A program made the position numbers and the translations under genes. From JALELF01 sp964473455 (GTDB lineage: Bacteria > Bacillota_I > Bacilli_A > RF39 > UBA660): a DNA stretch of 64,000 nucleotides. How positions within the stretch are numbered: the first letter of the stretch is position 1; the number at the start of each line of letters is the position of its first letter. The DNA lies in contig CAYYQX010000002.1 of assembly GCA_964473455.1 (NCBI GenBank), positions 1-64,000 on the forward strand, in the 5' to 3' direction. Shown here one piece after another: positions 41,034 through 50,951 of the stretch. Below the pieces are notes generated by a model. The model was not told the origin of the DNA, did no database searches, and saw only the letters and a program-made list of their open reading frames with translations.

Positions 41034-42572
41034 ATGGAAAAAGTAAACGTTTTATCTGTCAATAGTTACGATTTATTAGGTAAGAGATTTAACTCTTATG
41101 ATTTGATTGACAAATTTGATAATGTTGATATCAGACAAATAGTTGTAGAAAAACATTCACAAAACAATAAAGTTACTCCTTTTTTCAAAAACTATAAGGA
41201 ATTTTATATATTTCGAAAATTTCAACAATTTGAGAAAAATAATTCTATTCAAGATACTTTTTCAATTACTAGTCAAATTTTAGTAAATAGTGATGTATAT
41301 AAGAATAGCGATATTGTTCATATTCAATTACTACATAACAGCTTTTTATCTCTTTTTTCCTTAATAGAAATTTCTAACAACAAGAAATTATTAATTTCTT
41401 TTCACGATCCTTGGTATTTAACAGGTCACTGTGTTCATTATTTAGAATGTGAAAAATGGATTAAAGATAAATGCATTAACTGTCCTTCTTTAGATAGGTA
41501 TTTTCCAATACACGAAGATAAGTCTAATCAATTATGGCAATTAAAACATAATGTTTTTGAAAAAATAACTTGTAGTATTTTTGCCAATTCCAAGTGGATT
41601 ATTAATTCTATTAAAAAGTCAGATTTGGTATTAAAAAATAATAACAAACACTTAATTCCTTTAGCGCTGGATACTAATTTGTTTATGAAAAAAGCAAACG
41701 TTAGAGAAAAATATGGTATAGCTGATGAATTTGTGATTTTTTTCAGATCAGAAAAGGAATTTAAAGGTATTGAACAGATTATAGAAGCTTTAAGTAAATT
41801 AAAAAGTAAGAAAAAAATAGTATTATTGACTTGTGGTAGGGTTGGTCTAGTAAAAGAACTCGAAACAAAATATAAAGTAATTGAGCTAGGAACTATTTCA
41901 ACTGAAGAATTAATTGATGCTTATAGCGCGGCCGACTTGTTTTTAATGCCTTCAATCGGAGAAACTTTTGGTATGATGGCAATAGAAGCTATGTCTTGTT
42001 CTTGTCCAATAATTGTTTTTGAAAAAACTTCGTTACCTGATATTACTTTTGCGCCTACTTGTGGGTATGCGGTAGAATACAAAAACGCTAAAAAGCTAAA
42101 AGAAGCAATACAATTTTTAATGGATAATCCAAAAGAAAGAGAAAAAAGAGCTAATCTTGGAAGAGATATAGCAGTTAAAGAATATAATTTAAAAAAACAT
42201 TTTGATAGAATGCAAAAAATGTATCTTAAAATATTTAATAATAATGAAATTAAGTCAAGGACAGAAGAATTTCCTAAATCAAATAACGATAATATACTAA
42301 CAAAATTAAATGAACTAACAGATATAATATTTAAAAGTAAGAGAATTAAATGTATTTTTAAATTTGATTGCCAAAATGATTATTCTGCTATTGATTATAG
42401 TGATTTAAGTGTCCAAGCAAGAATTAATGACTATTGTAAGAGTGTCTATGATTTAATTCAAGAAAGACACATCTTTGTTCCATTAAAATATATTATTCTT
42501 TTTTACATTAAAAAAAACAAGAAGACATATGATTTTATAAAAAAAATATTTAAAGGAGAATTCAATGAATAA
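41034..42572 (+). CDS. Glycosyltransferase family 4 with Cys-rich insert and C-terminal extension
   Basis: This 512-residue protein has an N-terminal GT-B domain containing SFHDPWYLTGHC, then CEKW...CINCP. The same arrangement occurs in the 54268 gene. The donor domain has the family E-x7-E region IGETFGMMAIEAM. The last 110 residues are a helical extension. An internal extended -10 TGATATAAT lies at 41001-41009 and AAGGAAGA precedes the ATG. The Cys group may bind a metal or stabilise the acceptor domain; this is inference. Confidence 0.85.
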   Translation: MEKVNVLSVNSYDLLGKRFNSYDLIDKFDNVDIRQIVVEKHSQNNKVTPFFKNYKEFYIFRKFQQFEKNNSIQDTFSITSQILVNSDVYKNSDIVHIQLLHNSFLSLFSLIEISNNKKLLISFHDPWYLTGHCVHYLECEKWIKDKCINCPSLDRYFPIHEDKSNQLWQLKHNVFEKITCSIFANSKWIINSIKKSDLVLKNNNKHLIPLALDTNLFMKKANVREKYGIADEFVIFFRSEKEFKGIEQIIEALSKLKSKKKIVLLTCGRVGLVKELETKYKVIELGTISTEELIDAYSAADLFLMPSIGETFGMMAIEAMSCSCPIIVFEKTSLPDITFAPTCGYAVEYKNAKKLKEAIQFLMDNPKEREKRANLGRDIAVKEYNLKKHFDRMQKMYLKIFNNNEIKSRTEEFPKSNNDNILTKLNELTDIIFKSKRIKCIFKFDCQNDYSAIDYSDLSVQARINDYCKSVYDLIQERHIFVPLKYIILFYIKKNKKTYDFIKKIFKGEFNE

Positions 42573-43536
42573 ATTATTTCACCCAAGAGTAACTATTATT
42601 ATTCCAGTTTATAATGGGTCAAACTTTGTAGTAGATGCGGTAGAAAGTGCTTTAAATCAAACTTATGACAATGTTGAAGTAATAGTTGTTAATGATGGTT
42701 CTAAAGATAATACTGAAGAAGTTTTACAAAAATATATGCCTAAAATTAAATATTTTAAAAAAGAAAATGGGGGAGTATCCTCAGCTTTAAATCTTGGTAT
42801 TGAAAACATGACAGGAACTTATTTTTCTTGGTTAAGTCATGATGATGTTTATATGCCAGAAAAAATAGAAAAACAAATTGAATTTTTATCAAAATTAGAT
42901 GATCAAAATGTTATTTTATATTGTGATTACGCCTTAATGGATATTAAAGGGAAAAAATATCCGAAAGATTACATTTTGGACCACGCAATGTTAGAGAAAA
43001 AGCCTGAATATGTTTTACTTAGAGGATGCATCAGTGGGATAACACTATTAATACCTAAACAAGCTTTTACAGATTGTGGACTTTTTGATTTGGAGTACAG
43101 ATGCATTCAAGATTATGATATGTGGGCTAGAATGTATAAAAAATACAAATTTATTCATATGCCTGTTGTTATCACAAAAACTAGAATTCATCCAAACCAA
43201 GACACTCAAAAGAATCCAAAAGTTATTTCTGAAGGAAATATATTGTGGAAAGATTTAATAGAATTCGTATCTGACAAGAGAAAAATAGAATTAGAAGGCA
43301 GTTTATTTAATTATTATTATGAATTTGCTCTATATTTTAGGAATACAATGTATACTGAAATGATGCAGTACTGTATTGATAAATGTATTAGTATTGATAA
43401 AGAAGCTTACTATCAAAAAGATATAATGAAGTTAAAAGGCGAAAATGCTTTTCAAAAAATTCTTCGACACATAAAAAGTGATGGATTATTAACTTCAGTT
43501 AGATTAATTATAGCGAGAATTAAAAGAAAGAAGTAA
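42565..43536 (+). CDS. Glycosyltransferase family 2
   Basis: This inverting GT-A enzyme has 323 residues. It shows VTIIIPVYNGSNFV, VIVVNDGSKDNT, the DxD-like SHDDVY and a downstream catalytic region with CIQDYDMWAR. It overlaps the previous gene by 8 bases and is followed two bases later by the flippase gene. There are no membrane segments, so it is cytoplasmic. It would add a sugar to a lipid-linked intermediate. Confidence 0.9.
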   Translation: MNKLFHPRVTIIIPVYNGSNFVVDAVESALNQTYDNVEVIVVNDGSKDNTEEVLQKYMPKIKYFKKENGGVSSALNLGIENMTGTYFSWLSHDDVYMPEKIEKQIEFLSKLDDQNVILYCDYALMDIKGKKYPKDYILDHAMLEKKPEYVLLRGCISGITLLIPKQAFTDCGLFDLEYRCIQDYDMWARMYKKYKFIHMPVVITKTRIHPNQDTQKNPKVISEGNILWKDLIEFVSDKRKIELEGSLFNYYYEFALYFRNTMYTEMMQYCIDKCISIDKEAYYQKDIMKLKGENAFQKILRHIKSDGLLTSVRLIIARIKRKK

Positions 43537-43538
43537 AA

Positions 43539-45056
43539 ATGGGAAAAGATATCAGTAGAACAAGAAAAAGTATATATAATGCCATAACTATGATCAGTAA
43601 TACGCTTATTATTAGTTTAATATCTTTATTTGCAACAAGACTAATTATAACTAATTACGGATCTGATTTTAATGGCGTTGTAGCAACTGCTAGTCAGTTT
43701 GTAAATTTATTATTGATTGTTGAAGGTGGATTTACTTTAGCAATCGTTTTTGCTTTGTTTAAACCTTTTGCCGAGAATAAGCAAGACATAATAAATTCTA
43801 TAATGGCCGCATCTAAAAAAACATTTTATAAAATTGGCTTTATTTTTCTTGTTGTTGGTATTATAACTTCTATTGTTTATCCTTTTTTTATTAAAAGTAC
43901 GCTAGATTATACAATAATATTTTTAATATTTTTAATGGTTATGATTGGTTCAGCCTATAACTTGATGTTTGCTGTTGTTCCAAGAATAATGTTTCAAGTA
44001 AATCAAAAAGAATATGTTTATACTTTTTATGGTAGTTTAATTAATATTGCCTCAGGCTTAACAACTATATTGTTAGTTATTAACTCAAGCAATATGCTTT
44101 TTGTTAGATTGTCAGTAATGTTATATGGAATGGTGAATGGATTATTAATATATTTATTATATAAAAAACATTTTCCAAAAGTTGATACTTCAGTAACCCC
44201 TGATTATTCTAAAATAAAAGGTACAAAAGATATTATGATTCAAAAAATAACTTCGATTATTTATGTATCTTTTCCAATGCTTTTTATCGCAACATTTGTA
44301 AGTACATTAATGGCCAGTGTATACGCCGTTTATATATCGATTTATACTATTGTTAAGACTTTTATTCATTCTTTAGTTGCCGCTCCTGTTAGTGGATTTG
44401 GGCAACTTCTTACTACTGAGAAAAAAGAATATATTTATGAAAAGTTCAAGGCTTATGAACATATTGTTTTACTTTTTACAATAACTCTTTTTACAACTGC
44501 AGTAGTTTTAATGCAACCTTTCATAGGCATTTATACGGCAGATGTAACAGACATTAGTTATTCTAATTTACTACTTTCAATAATGATTGGATTAATGATC
44601 TTTTTTGAAGTTATTCATACCCCAGCCGGAAACATTATAAATATATCAGGCAATTTTAAACAAGCTAAGAAAATACAAGGAATAACAGCAATTATTTTAG
44701 TTATATTGTTAGGTATTGGAAGCTACTTTCTAGGTGTTTATGGTATTGTACTTGGGGCGATTATAGCTAATGTAGTTTTATCTTATATGGAAATTAATTT
44801 TGTTCACAAAAAAATATTTAACTCGTCTTTAATAAATTTTTCTATTAAGACGCTAGTTAATTTATTGTTAGCAGCCTTAGTTTATTTTGCTGCGACAAAT
44901 CTTTTACTAGTAATTGATTCTTATATAACTTTTATGATATATGGAGTAATTACAACTATTAGTATTTTTATTATATTTTTATCTTTTAACTATTTACTTT
45001 ATAAAAAGGATATTATAAAGATAGTGAACGTGTTTTTAAAAAGAAATAAGAAGTAA
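43539..45056 (+). CDS. Polysaccharide flippase (Wzx/MATE-like)
   Basis: This 505-residue protein has about fourteen membrane segments and the polysaccharide-synthase/MVF layout. It begins with a short basic N-terminus (GKDISRTRKSIYNAI) and has the loop TRLIITNYGSDFNGVVATASQF typical of Gram-positive Wzx proteins. It would turn undecaprenyl-linked repeat units to the outer face for the polymerase. It belongs to the same transcription unit as the glycosyltransferases. Confidence 0.85.
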   Translation: MGKDISRTRKSIYNAITMISNTLIISLISLFATRLIITNYGSDFNGVVATASQFVNLLLIVEGGFTLAIVFALFKPFAENKQDIINSIMAASKKTFYKIGFIFLVVGIITSIVYPFFIKSTLDYTIIFLIFLMVMIGSAYNLMFAVVPRIMFQVNQKEYVYTFYGSLINIASGLTTILLVINSSNMLFVRLSVMLYGMVNGLLIYLLYKKHFPKVDTSVTPDYSKIKGTKDIMIQKITSIIYVSFPMLFIATFVSTLMASVYAVYISIYTIVKTFIHSLVAAPVSGFGQLLTTEKKEYIYEKFKAYEHIVLLFTITLFTTAVVLMQPFIGIYTADVTDISYSNLLLSIMIGLMIFFEVIHTPAGNIINISGNFKQAKKIQGITAIILVILLGIGSYFLGVYGIVLGAIIANVVLSYMEINFVHKKIFNSSLINFSIKTLVNLLLAALVYFAATNLLLVIDSYITFMIYGVITTISIFIIFLSFNYLLYKKDIIKIVNVFLKRNKK

Positions 45057-45086
45057 TACGTAGTATAATATGTTAAGGAGAACAAA

Positions 45087-47219
45087 ATGAAAAAAATTAT
45101 GGATTTTTTAGTTAATAAAAGGTTATTTGTAATAATTACTATGACAATTGCTTTAATAGTGAGTGTATTTTTAATAAACAAAGTTAATATTAATTATGAT
45201 ATGACGTTATATTTACCAGATAGCTCTAATACTAAACAAGGAATAAATATTATGAATGATGAGTTTCAAGACGAAGCTTCATCTTCTTTTAATATAATGT
45301 TTGTTGATTTAAATGATACTGAAAAAAGCTCTATTTATAATGATTTATTAACTATAAATGGAGTTAGTAGTGTTTCATATGACAATAGTGAAAAATATAA
45401 TAAAGAAAATTATACTCTTTATCAAATATATGTTAAAGATGTTAGTGATTCTACTACTGCTAAAGATGTTTATAACGATATAACCGAAAAATACAATGAT
45501 TATGAAGTATATACGAGTGGCGAAATATCTGACGTTTTTAAACCTGTTTTACCAAACTTAATGATAATTATTGTTATAATAGTTGCCTTAATCATTTTAT
45601 TTGTTATGTCTAGTTCTTATATCGAGCCACTTTTATTTTTAATTACTATAGGTGTTGCGATTCTTTTAAATATGGGTTCAAATTATTTTTTTGATAGTGT
45701 TTCTAATCAAACAAATTCAGTTTCAGCTCTTTTACAAGCTGTATTATCTATTGATTACGCTATAATGCTTGCTAATAGATATAAGCAAGAAAGAAAAACA
45801 AGCGAGAAAGTAAATTCAATGAAGAAAGCTTTGTTAAACAGTTTTAAATCAATATTTAGTAGTTCTTTTACAACTATTATTAGTTTACTTTGTCTAATAT
45901 TTATGACTAATTCAATTGGTAAAGATATGGGTTTAGTTCTTGCTAAAGGTGTCTTTATTAGTTTAATATGTGTGTTTACTGTTCTACCTTCATTAATACT
46001 AGTATTTGATAAAATAATTACCAAAACCTCTAAAAAGGTATTAAATTTTAGATTTAACTTTTTAGGTAATTTTTGTTATAAATTTAGAAAAGCAATATTA
46101 ATAGTTTTTTTAGTTATTTTAGCTAGTAGTTTTTACTTTAAAGGAACTATGAATATTTCATATTTATTTAACACCAGTCAAAAAATAGAAGATGTTTTTG
46201 GTAAAAGTAATCAAATAATTGTTGTTTATAATAATGCTGATGAAAGTAAAGTACCTGAGTTAATAGGCGAACTAAGTAGTGTAGAAAACACTAGTATTAC
46301 AGCTTACGCCAATACCTTTGGGGTTAGATTATCTAGTACTGAATTAGCTCTACAAACCGGAACCAATGAGGGTTTAATTAGTCAAATATATAATTATTAT
46401 TTTCTAGTTAATGGCGTAACAGATGGCAAAATTGCCGTTGTTGATATTATTAATTTTGTTAATGATTATGTTTTAAATAATAGTGCGTTTTCTGCTTATT
46501 TAACTGACGAAGTAGTATATACCTTTAATGCTGCCAAAAGTACGATGGATTCCAGCATTAAAAGCTTAGTTGGATTAGATCACTCTAGAATGATCATTGA
46601 TACGACAATAGAGTCCGAAACACAAGAAATGACAGATTTACTAAGTAAATTAGAAGAGAAAATGCCGAGTTTATACTTAGTAGGTAATTCTGCTATGGCT
46701 TACGAAATGAATAAGACATTTAATGAAGAATTAACTTTAATTACTATATTGATAGCTGTTTCTATCTTTCTAGTAGTTCTTATAACTTTCAAATCATTAT
46801 CAATTTCTATAATTTTGGTTGCCATAATTCAAACCGCTGTATTCCTATTAATGACAATAACTGCTTTTGCAGGTATTGATATGAATTATTTGGCCCTTAT
46901 AATTGTTCAAAGTATATTAATGGGCGCTACTATTGATTACGCGATTTTATATACTTCATATTACAAAGAAAATAGAGATAAATTTGATATTAAACAAAGT
47001 ATCATCGAAACATACAATAAATCTTCTCATACAATATTAACTTCATCATTTATTCTGATATTTGTAACATTTATTGTTGGAATTTCAGCTATTAGTCCTT
47101 CAATAGGAGAGATATGCTTAACTATATCTAAAGGTACAGTATGTGCGGTTTTATTGATATTATTTGTCTTACCGGGGATTATCTCAATGTTTGATAAATT
47201 AGTATATAAAAATAAGTAA
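45087..47219 (+). CDS. MMPL/RND-family membrane transporter
   Basis: This 710-residue protein is a tandem repeat of two RND halves. Each half has one leading helix, a large extracytoplasmic loop (about 30-155 and 365-540) and a helix bundle. The Asp-Tyr proton-relay-like motifs SIDYAIMLANRYKQE and TIDYAILYTSYYKEN mark each half. MMPL proteins export lipids or lipid-linked sugars in Gram-positive bacteria. AAGGAG precedes ATG 45087 and a possible -10 TATAAT lies at 45064-45069. Its place inside the polysaccharide locus is unusual. Confidence 0.88.
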   Translation: MKKIMDFLVNKRLFVIITMTIALIVSVFLINKVNINYDMTLYLPDSSNTKQGINIMNDEFQDEASSSFNIMFVDLNDTEKSSIYNDLLTINGVSSVSYDNSEKYNKENYTLYQIYVKDVSDSTTAKDVYNDITEKYNDYEVYTSGEISDVFKPVLPNLMIIIVIIVALIILFVMSSSYIEPLLFLITIGVAILLNMGSNYFFDSVSNQTNSVSALLQAVLSIDYAIMLANRYKQERKTSEKVNSMKKALLNSFKSIFSSSFTTIISLLCLIFMTNSIGKDMGLVLAKGVFISLICVFTVLPSLILVFDKIITKTSKKVLNFRFNFLGNFCYKFRKAILIVFLVILASSFYFKGTMNISYLFNTSQKIEDVFGKSNQIIVVYNNADESKVPELIGELSSVENTSITAYANTFGVRLSSTELALQTGTNEGLISQIYNYYFLVNGVTDGKIAVVDIINFVNDYVLNNSAFSAYLTDEVVYTFNAAKSTMDSSIKSLVGLDHSRMIIDTTIESETQEMTDLLSKLEEKMPSLYLVGNSAMAYEMNKTFNEELTLITILIAVSIFLVVLITFKSLSISIILVAIIQTAVFLLMTITAFAGIDMNYLALIIVQSILMGATIDYAILYTSYYKENRDKFDIKQSIIETYNKSSHTILTSSFILIFVTFIVGISAISPSIGEICLTISKGTVCAVLLILFVLPGIISMFDKLVYKNK

Positions 47220-47243
47220 ATTATAAAAATGGAGTGGGGAAGT

Positions 47244-48644
47244 ATGCTAAAAAAAGTATTTAATTATATCAAAAATAACGAATTAAAATGGGGTTACATT
47301 GTTGCTTTTGGATTATGTCTAGTAATGGCTTTAATTTATGTTTATGCTGATTTAAAAAGCTTAACAATTTGGTCGACAAATATGTTAGATGTAACATACG
47401 ATTTAAACATCAGATCATATTTTGAATATACAGCTTTAAATATTTATAATGTGCCTCATCAATATGTTTCTGGCTCAATTTTTTATATGATTCCTTGGGC
47501 TGTTTGGAATATTCCTATTTGGATTTTACAGAGATTTTTTAGTATAAGTATTGTAACATCGCCACTTTCCTTAGTATGGTCAAAATTGTTTTTAGTATCT
47601 TGTCTTGTTTTAACTTTGTATTTTGCTTACAAAATAGTCAAAGACTTAACACATGATAGTAAAAAAGCCAATTGGGTCGTTTTTCTATCTTTATCTTTTT
47701 TCTATACTTTTGTAGGCATTTTCTATGCAGGACAAACAGATATTATGATTTGTTTATTTGGCACACTAAGTGTTTACTATTTAATTAAGAAAAAGAATAT
47801 CCCTTTTCTGGTCTGCTCAATGATTGCCATTTCTATTAAGTGGTTTTTCTTGTTTCCTTATATTGCCTTAATTTTATTAACAGAAAAAGATATTTTAAAA
47901 GTTATTAAAAAGATTTTTTTAGGAATTTTACCGGTTTTAGTATTTGCTGTAATTTGCCATTTTTTACCGATGTATAATGTTTCTATGGACGCTAATCCTT
48001 TTAATACAATGATTAGTGGGCTTGTAAATGGAACAATTAGTCTTTTTAACGAAGGAAAGCTTTCATTATTTATACTTAGTTTATTTATTATTTATTTTGC
48101 GGCTTATTTTACCAAAATAAAAGACAAAGTAGAAGAAAATAAGTTTGTAATTTATTTTGTAACAGTTACTTTTTTAGCTATGTTTATGTTTACAACATAT
48201 GAATTTTATCGTGTGATTTTACTTATGCCTTTCTTATTCATTTTAATCTCATTAGATGATAAAAAATGGAAACTAAATATTTTACTTGAATTTATTATGT
48301 TAGTTTCTAGCGTCTTTGTTATGCTTAATCATAATGCTTGGAATTTCTTTTCATCCACCGGGTCTTTAGATGGTGGGGTCTTTGCAAGCATCTTTAATGT
48401 AGGCAACAATATTTTCAGTGTTCATATGGTTAGTTATGTAATTCCTTTCTACAGTGTCTTAGTTAATGTTTTTGCCACAGTATTTATTGCTTGTTCATTA
48501 GCACTCATCATAATTAATCATCCAAAATTAAGTAATAAAATTAGCTTAATTGAACCCAAAATAAATATTAAATTTCTGATATATCTAAGATTATTATTTA
48601 TTTTGCCATTTATTTTATTTACTATTCTTACAGCGTTTATTTAA
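47244..48644 (+). CDS. Multi-spanning GT-C type glycosyltransferase-like protein
   Basis: This 466-residue protein has about ten membrane segments. Its first outside loop after helix 1 contains MLDVTYDLNIRSYFEYTAL and PHQYVSGSIFYMIPW, a layout like polyprenyl-phosphate-sugar-dependent mannosyl/arabinosyl transferases. Positions 47229-47243 are in frame, but GGAGTGGGGAAG is clearly the ribosome site for ATG 47244. The following GT2 and two small flippase-like genes suggest it is the acceptor-side transferase of an ArnT-like scheme. The specific sugar is unknown. Confidence 0.65.
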   Translation: MLKKVFNYIKNNELKWGYIVAFGLCLVMALIYVYADLKSLTIWSTNMLDVTYDLNIRSYFEYTALNIYNVPHQYVSGSIFYMIPWAVWNIPIWILQRFFSISIVTSPLSLVWSKLFLVSCLVLTLYFAYKIVKDLTHDSKKANWVVFLSLSFFYTFVGIFYAGQTDIMICLFGTLSVYYLIKKKNIPFLVCSMIAISIKWFFLFPYIALILLTEKDILKVIKKIFLGILPVLVFAVICHFLPMYNVSMDANPFNTMISGLVNGTISLFNEGKLSLFILSLFIIYFAAYFTKIKDKVEENKFVIYFVTVTFLAMFMFTTYEFYRVILLMPFLFILISLDDKKWKLNILLEFIMLVSSVFVMLNHNAWNFFSSTGSLDGGVFASIFNVGNNIFSVHMVSYVIPFYSVLVNVFATVFIACSLALIIINHPKLSNKISLIEPKINIKFLIYLRLLFILPFILFTILTAFI

Positions 48645-48654
48645 GGAGGAAGTT

Positions 48655-49584
48655 ATGGAAAAAATTAGTTTTGTAATACCCTGTTACGGAAGTGAAGGAA
48701 CAATTGAAAATGTTTGCGAAGAAATCATCAAGGAAGTTGGTAAAAAAAAGTATGATTATGAGATTATACTAATTAACGATCACTCTTATGATAATGTTTG
48801 GAGCGTTATTGAAAAACTTGCTAAAAACAAAAGAATCAAAGCTTTAAATTTATCAAAAAACATGAATAAACCAGGAGCTTTAATGGCTGGTTTAAATTTT
48901 GTAACAGGTGATTATGTTGTTTTACTAGATGACGATATGCAGTGCCCAATGAATGAATTTTGGAAACTTTTTGAGCCAATTCACACTCACGATGTTGTTT
49001 ATGCTAAATACCAAGTTAAAAAGCAAAGTAAATTTAAAAACTTTGGTAGTTTTTTAAATAAGAAAATGGCTGAATTTTTAATTGGTAAACCAAAGGAACT
49101 ATATTTTAATAACTTTTGTGTTATTAGAAAATATGTGGTTGATGAGGTCATAAAATACAATAATCCATTTCCATATGTTGAAGGTTTAATATTAAGAGTA
49201 ACAAATGATATTGTAAACGTTTTACTTGAAGAAAGAGAAAGAACTGTTGGCAAATCTAATTTTACTTTTAAGAAGATGGTTAAAATGTGGGTTAATGGTT
49301 TTACTTCTTTTTCAGTTAAACCACTAAGAATGGCTATGTATTTTGGTTTTATATCTGCTTTAATAGGCTTTATTTATGGTATAGTAATCATATTTGAAAG
49401 AATAAGTGGAAATATTGGCATAAGTGGTTATTCTTCTATTATGGCCGCTTTACTATTTATTGGTGGAGTTATCATGATTCTTTTAGGTTTAATTGGTGAA
49501 TATGTTGGTAGAATATACATCAGTATTAATAAAGCGCCACAATTTGTCATAAAAGAAAGGATAAATATCTATGAAGAAAATTAA
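48655..49584 (+). CDS. Polyprenyl-phosphate glycosyltransferase (GtrB/ArnC-like GT2)
   Basis: This 309-residue protein has a GT-A domain (ISFVIPCYGSEGTI, LINDHSYDNVW, VVLLDDDMQCP with DxD) and two C-terminal membrane helices, the family layout of GtrB/ArnC/DPM1. It would move a sugar from a nucleotide donor to undecaprenyl phosphate on the inner face. AAGGAGGAAG precedes the ATG. Its end overlaps the small EamA-like gene by 14 bases, linking it to the flippase pair. Confidence 0.88.
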   Translation: MEKISFVIPCYGSEGTIENVCEEIIKEVGKKKYDYEIILINDHSYDNVWSVIEKLAKNKRIKALNLSKNMNKPGALMAGLNFVTGDYVVLLDDDMQCPMNEFWKLFEPIHTHDVVYAKYQVKKQSKFKNFGSFLNKKMAEFLIGKPKELYFNNFCVIRKYVVDEVIKYNNPFPYVEGLILRVTNDIVNVLLEERERTVGKSNFTFKKMVKMWVNGFTSFSVKPLRMAMYFGFISALIGFIYGIVIIFERISGNIGISGYSSIMAALLFIGGVIMILLGLIGEYVGRIYISINKAPQFVIKERINIYEEN

Positions 49585-49912
49585 AAAATATGCTTTTCTT
49601 CATTTGTTATTACTTCTTTTTTCTTTTTGTGGTGTATTTTCAAAACTAGCTAGTAATGAAGAGTTTTTAAGTCAAAAATTTATCATTTATTATGGAATTT
49701 CTTTATTTATTTTAGGTGTTTTTGCGGTTTTATGGCAACAAGTATTAAAAGTAATGCCTTTAAATACAGCATTCTTAAATAAAGCGATAACTGTTATTTG
49801 GGGGATGGTTTTAGGTTCAATCATATTTAGTGAAGTCATTACTATTAACATGATTATTGGATCAATTATCGTTTTAAGTGGGATTTTTATTGTGGTGATG
49901 GAACATGAATAG
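49571..49912 (+). CDS. Small four-helix transporter subunit (SMR/ArnE-like)
   Basis: This 113-residue protein has four membrane helices and the SMR/EamA half-unit size. The end IVLSGIFIVVMEHE and the middle MPLNTAFLNKAITVIWG are typical of ArnE/ArnF-like subunits. It overlaps the GT2 gene upstream and the next small transporter gene by 8 bases. The pair probably forms a heterodimer that turns the polyprenyl-phosphate sugar to the outside. Confidence 0.78.
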   Translation: MKKIKKYAFLHLLLLLFSFCGVFSKLASNEEFLSQKFIIYYGISLFILGVFAVLWQQVLKVMPLNTAFLNKAITVIWGMVLGSIIFSEVITINMIIGSIIVLSGIFIVVMEHE

Positions 49913-50243
49913 TATTTATATATTGATTTATATTTTTGGTGTACTTATTTCATCTATTGCGCAAATTATGCTGAAAAAAGCTGCTCAAGTAAGCTATGCC
50001 AATAAAATAAAAGAATATCTTAATTCAAAAACAATATTTGCTTATTTTATATTTTTTCTTGCAACTGTAGTTACTGTTTTCGCTTATAAAGGTATTCCAC
50101 TGATTTATGGGGCTCTTATAGGTACTAGTGAGTATATTTTTGTAACAGTTTTTAGTGGTTTATTTTTAAAAGAAAAAATAAGTAAGAAAAAAGTATTAGG
50201 TCTTGTTTTAATTATAGTAGGAATTATTTTTTTTGTATTATAA
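49905..50243 (+). CDS. Small four-helix transporter subunit (SMR/ArnF-like)
   Basis: This 112-residue protein has four membrane helices: ISSIAQIMLKKAAQ with the conserved Lys-Lys after helix 1, PLIYGALIGTSEYIFVTVFSGLFLKEKIS in the third part, and a last helix. It pairs with the preceding gene. Together with the GT2 and GT-C genes this repeats the ArnC-ArnE-ArnF-ArnT parts list, but gene order and sequence identity are not close enough to name the sugar. Confidence 0.78.
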   Translation: MNSIYILIYIFGVLISSIAQIMLKKAAQVSYANKIKEYLNSKTIFAYFIFFLATVVTVFAYKGIPLIYGALIGTSEYIFVTVFSGLFLKEKISKKKVLGLVLIIVGIIFFVL

Positions 50244-50268
50244 GATACTTAAAATTTATTCATTTTTA

Positions 50269-50297
50269 TTTACACAAACAATAAAAAATGATATACT
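50269..50297 (+). promoter_or_regulatory. Internal promoter in the polysaccharide locus
   Basis: TTTACA (50269-50274), 17-base spacer and extended -10 TGATATACT (50289-50297), before the 50321 gene. Confidence 0.7.
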
Positions 50298-50320
50298 TTT
50301 AACAGTTCGGAGAATATAAA

Positions 50321-50929
50321 ATGAAGAATATAATTAGAATTATTTTAATAACAGTAATATTAGTTTTAGGTTATTTTCTTATAACATATGTTATTAATAT
50401 TTTTGATAATAGACAAGTAGAAAACACCAAGACCGTAGATTCTATTGAAAACTATGGTTATAATTTAACTAGTAGAGATAGTAAACTATATAATACGTTT
50501 TTTAACGAATTAAAGGGTGTTTTAGAAGCTGTTTTGGTTGATGAAGACAAATATGTCTCTTTGATTTCTAAGTTGTTTATAATTGATTTCTACACGTTAG
50601 AAAATAAGTTAAATAATAAAGATATTGGAGGATTAGAATTTGTACACACATTAATTACTGAAAATTTTAAGTTAAAAGCCAAAGATACCATTTATAAGTA
50701 CGTTAAATCAAACTTATATAACAATCGAAATCAAGAGTTACCTGTTGTAAGTGGCGTAAGTGTTGATGAAGTAAAAATTATTACTTATAAGCTTAATAAT
50801 TATACAGATGATAAAGCTTACGGAGTAAAGGTTAGTATGACTTATGATAAGGATTTAGGATATGAAACTAGTAAAACATTATATTTTATCCACGAAGAAA
50901 GTAAACTTAGTTTAGTAGAAATAAAATAA
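50321..50929 (+). CDS. Membrane-anchored hypothetical protein
   Basis: This 202-residue protein has one N-terminal membrane helix (IIRIILITVILVLGYFLITYVI), then a soluble alpha/beta domain predicted to be outside. Strands such as GVKVSMTYDKDL and TLYFIHEESKLSLVEIK close the protein. I know no family for it. It has its own promoter within the polysaccharide locus, a GGAG site and a position just before a GT4 gene. It could be an accessory of polymer assembly. Confidence 0.65.
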   Translation: MKNIIRIILITVILVLGYFLITYVINIFDNRQVENTKTVDSIENYGYNLTSRDSKLYNTFFNELKGVLEAVLVDEDKYVSLISKLFIIDFYTLENKLNNKDIGGLEFVHTLITENFKLKAKDTIYKYVKSNLYNNRNQELPVVSGVSVDEVKIITYKLNNYTDDKAYGVKVSMTYDKDLGYETSKTLYFIHEESKLSLVEIK

Positions 50930-50951
50930 TTGAAAGTAGTTGAAGAAGTAA

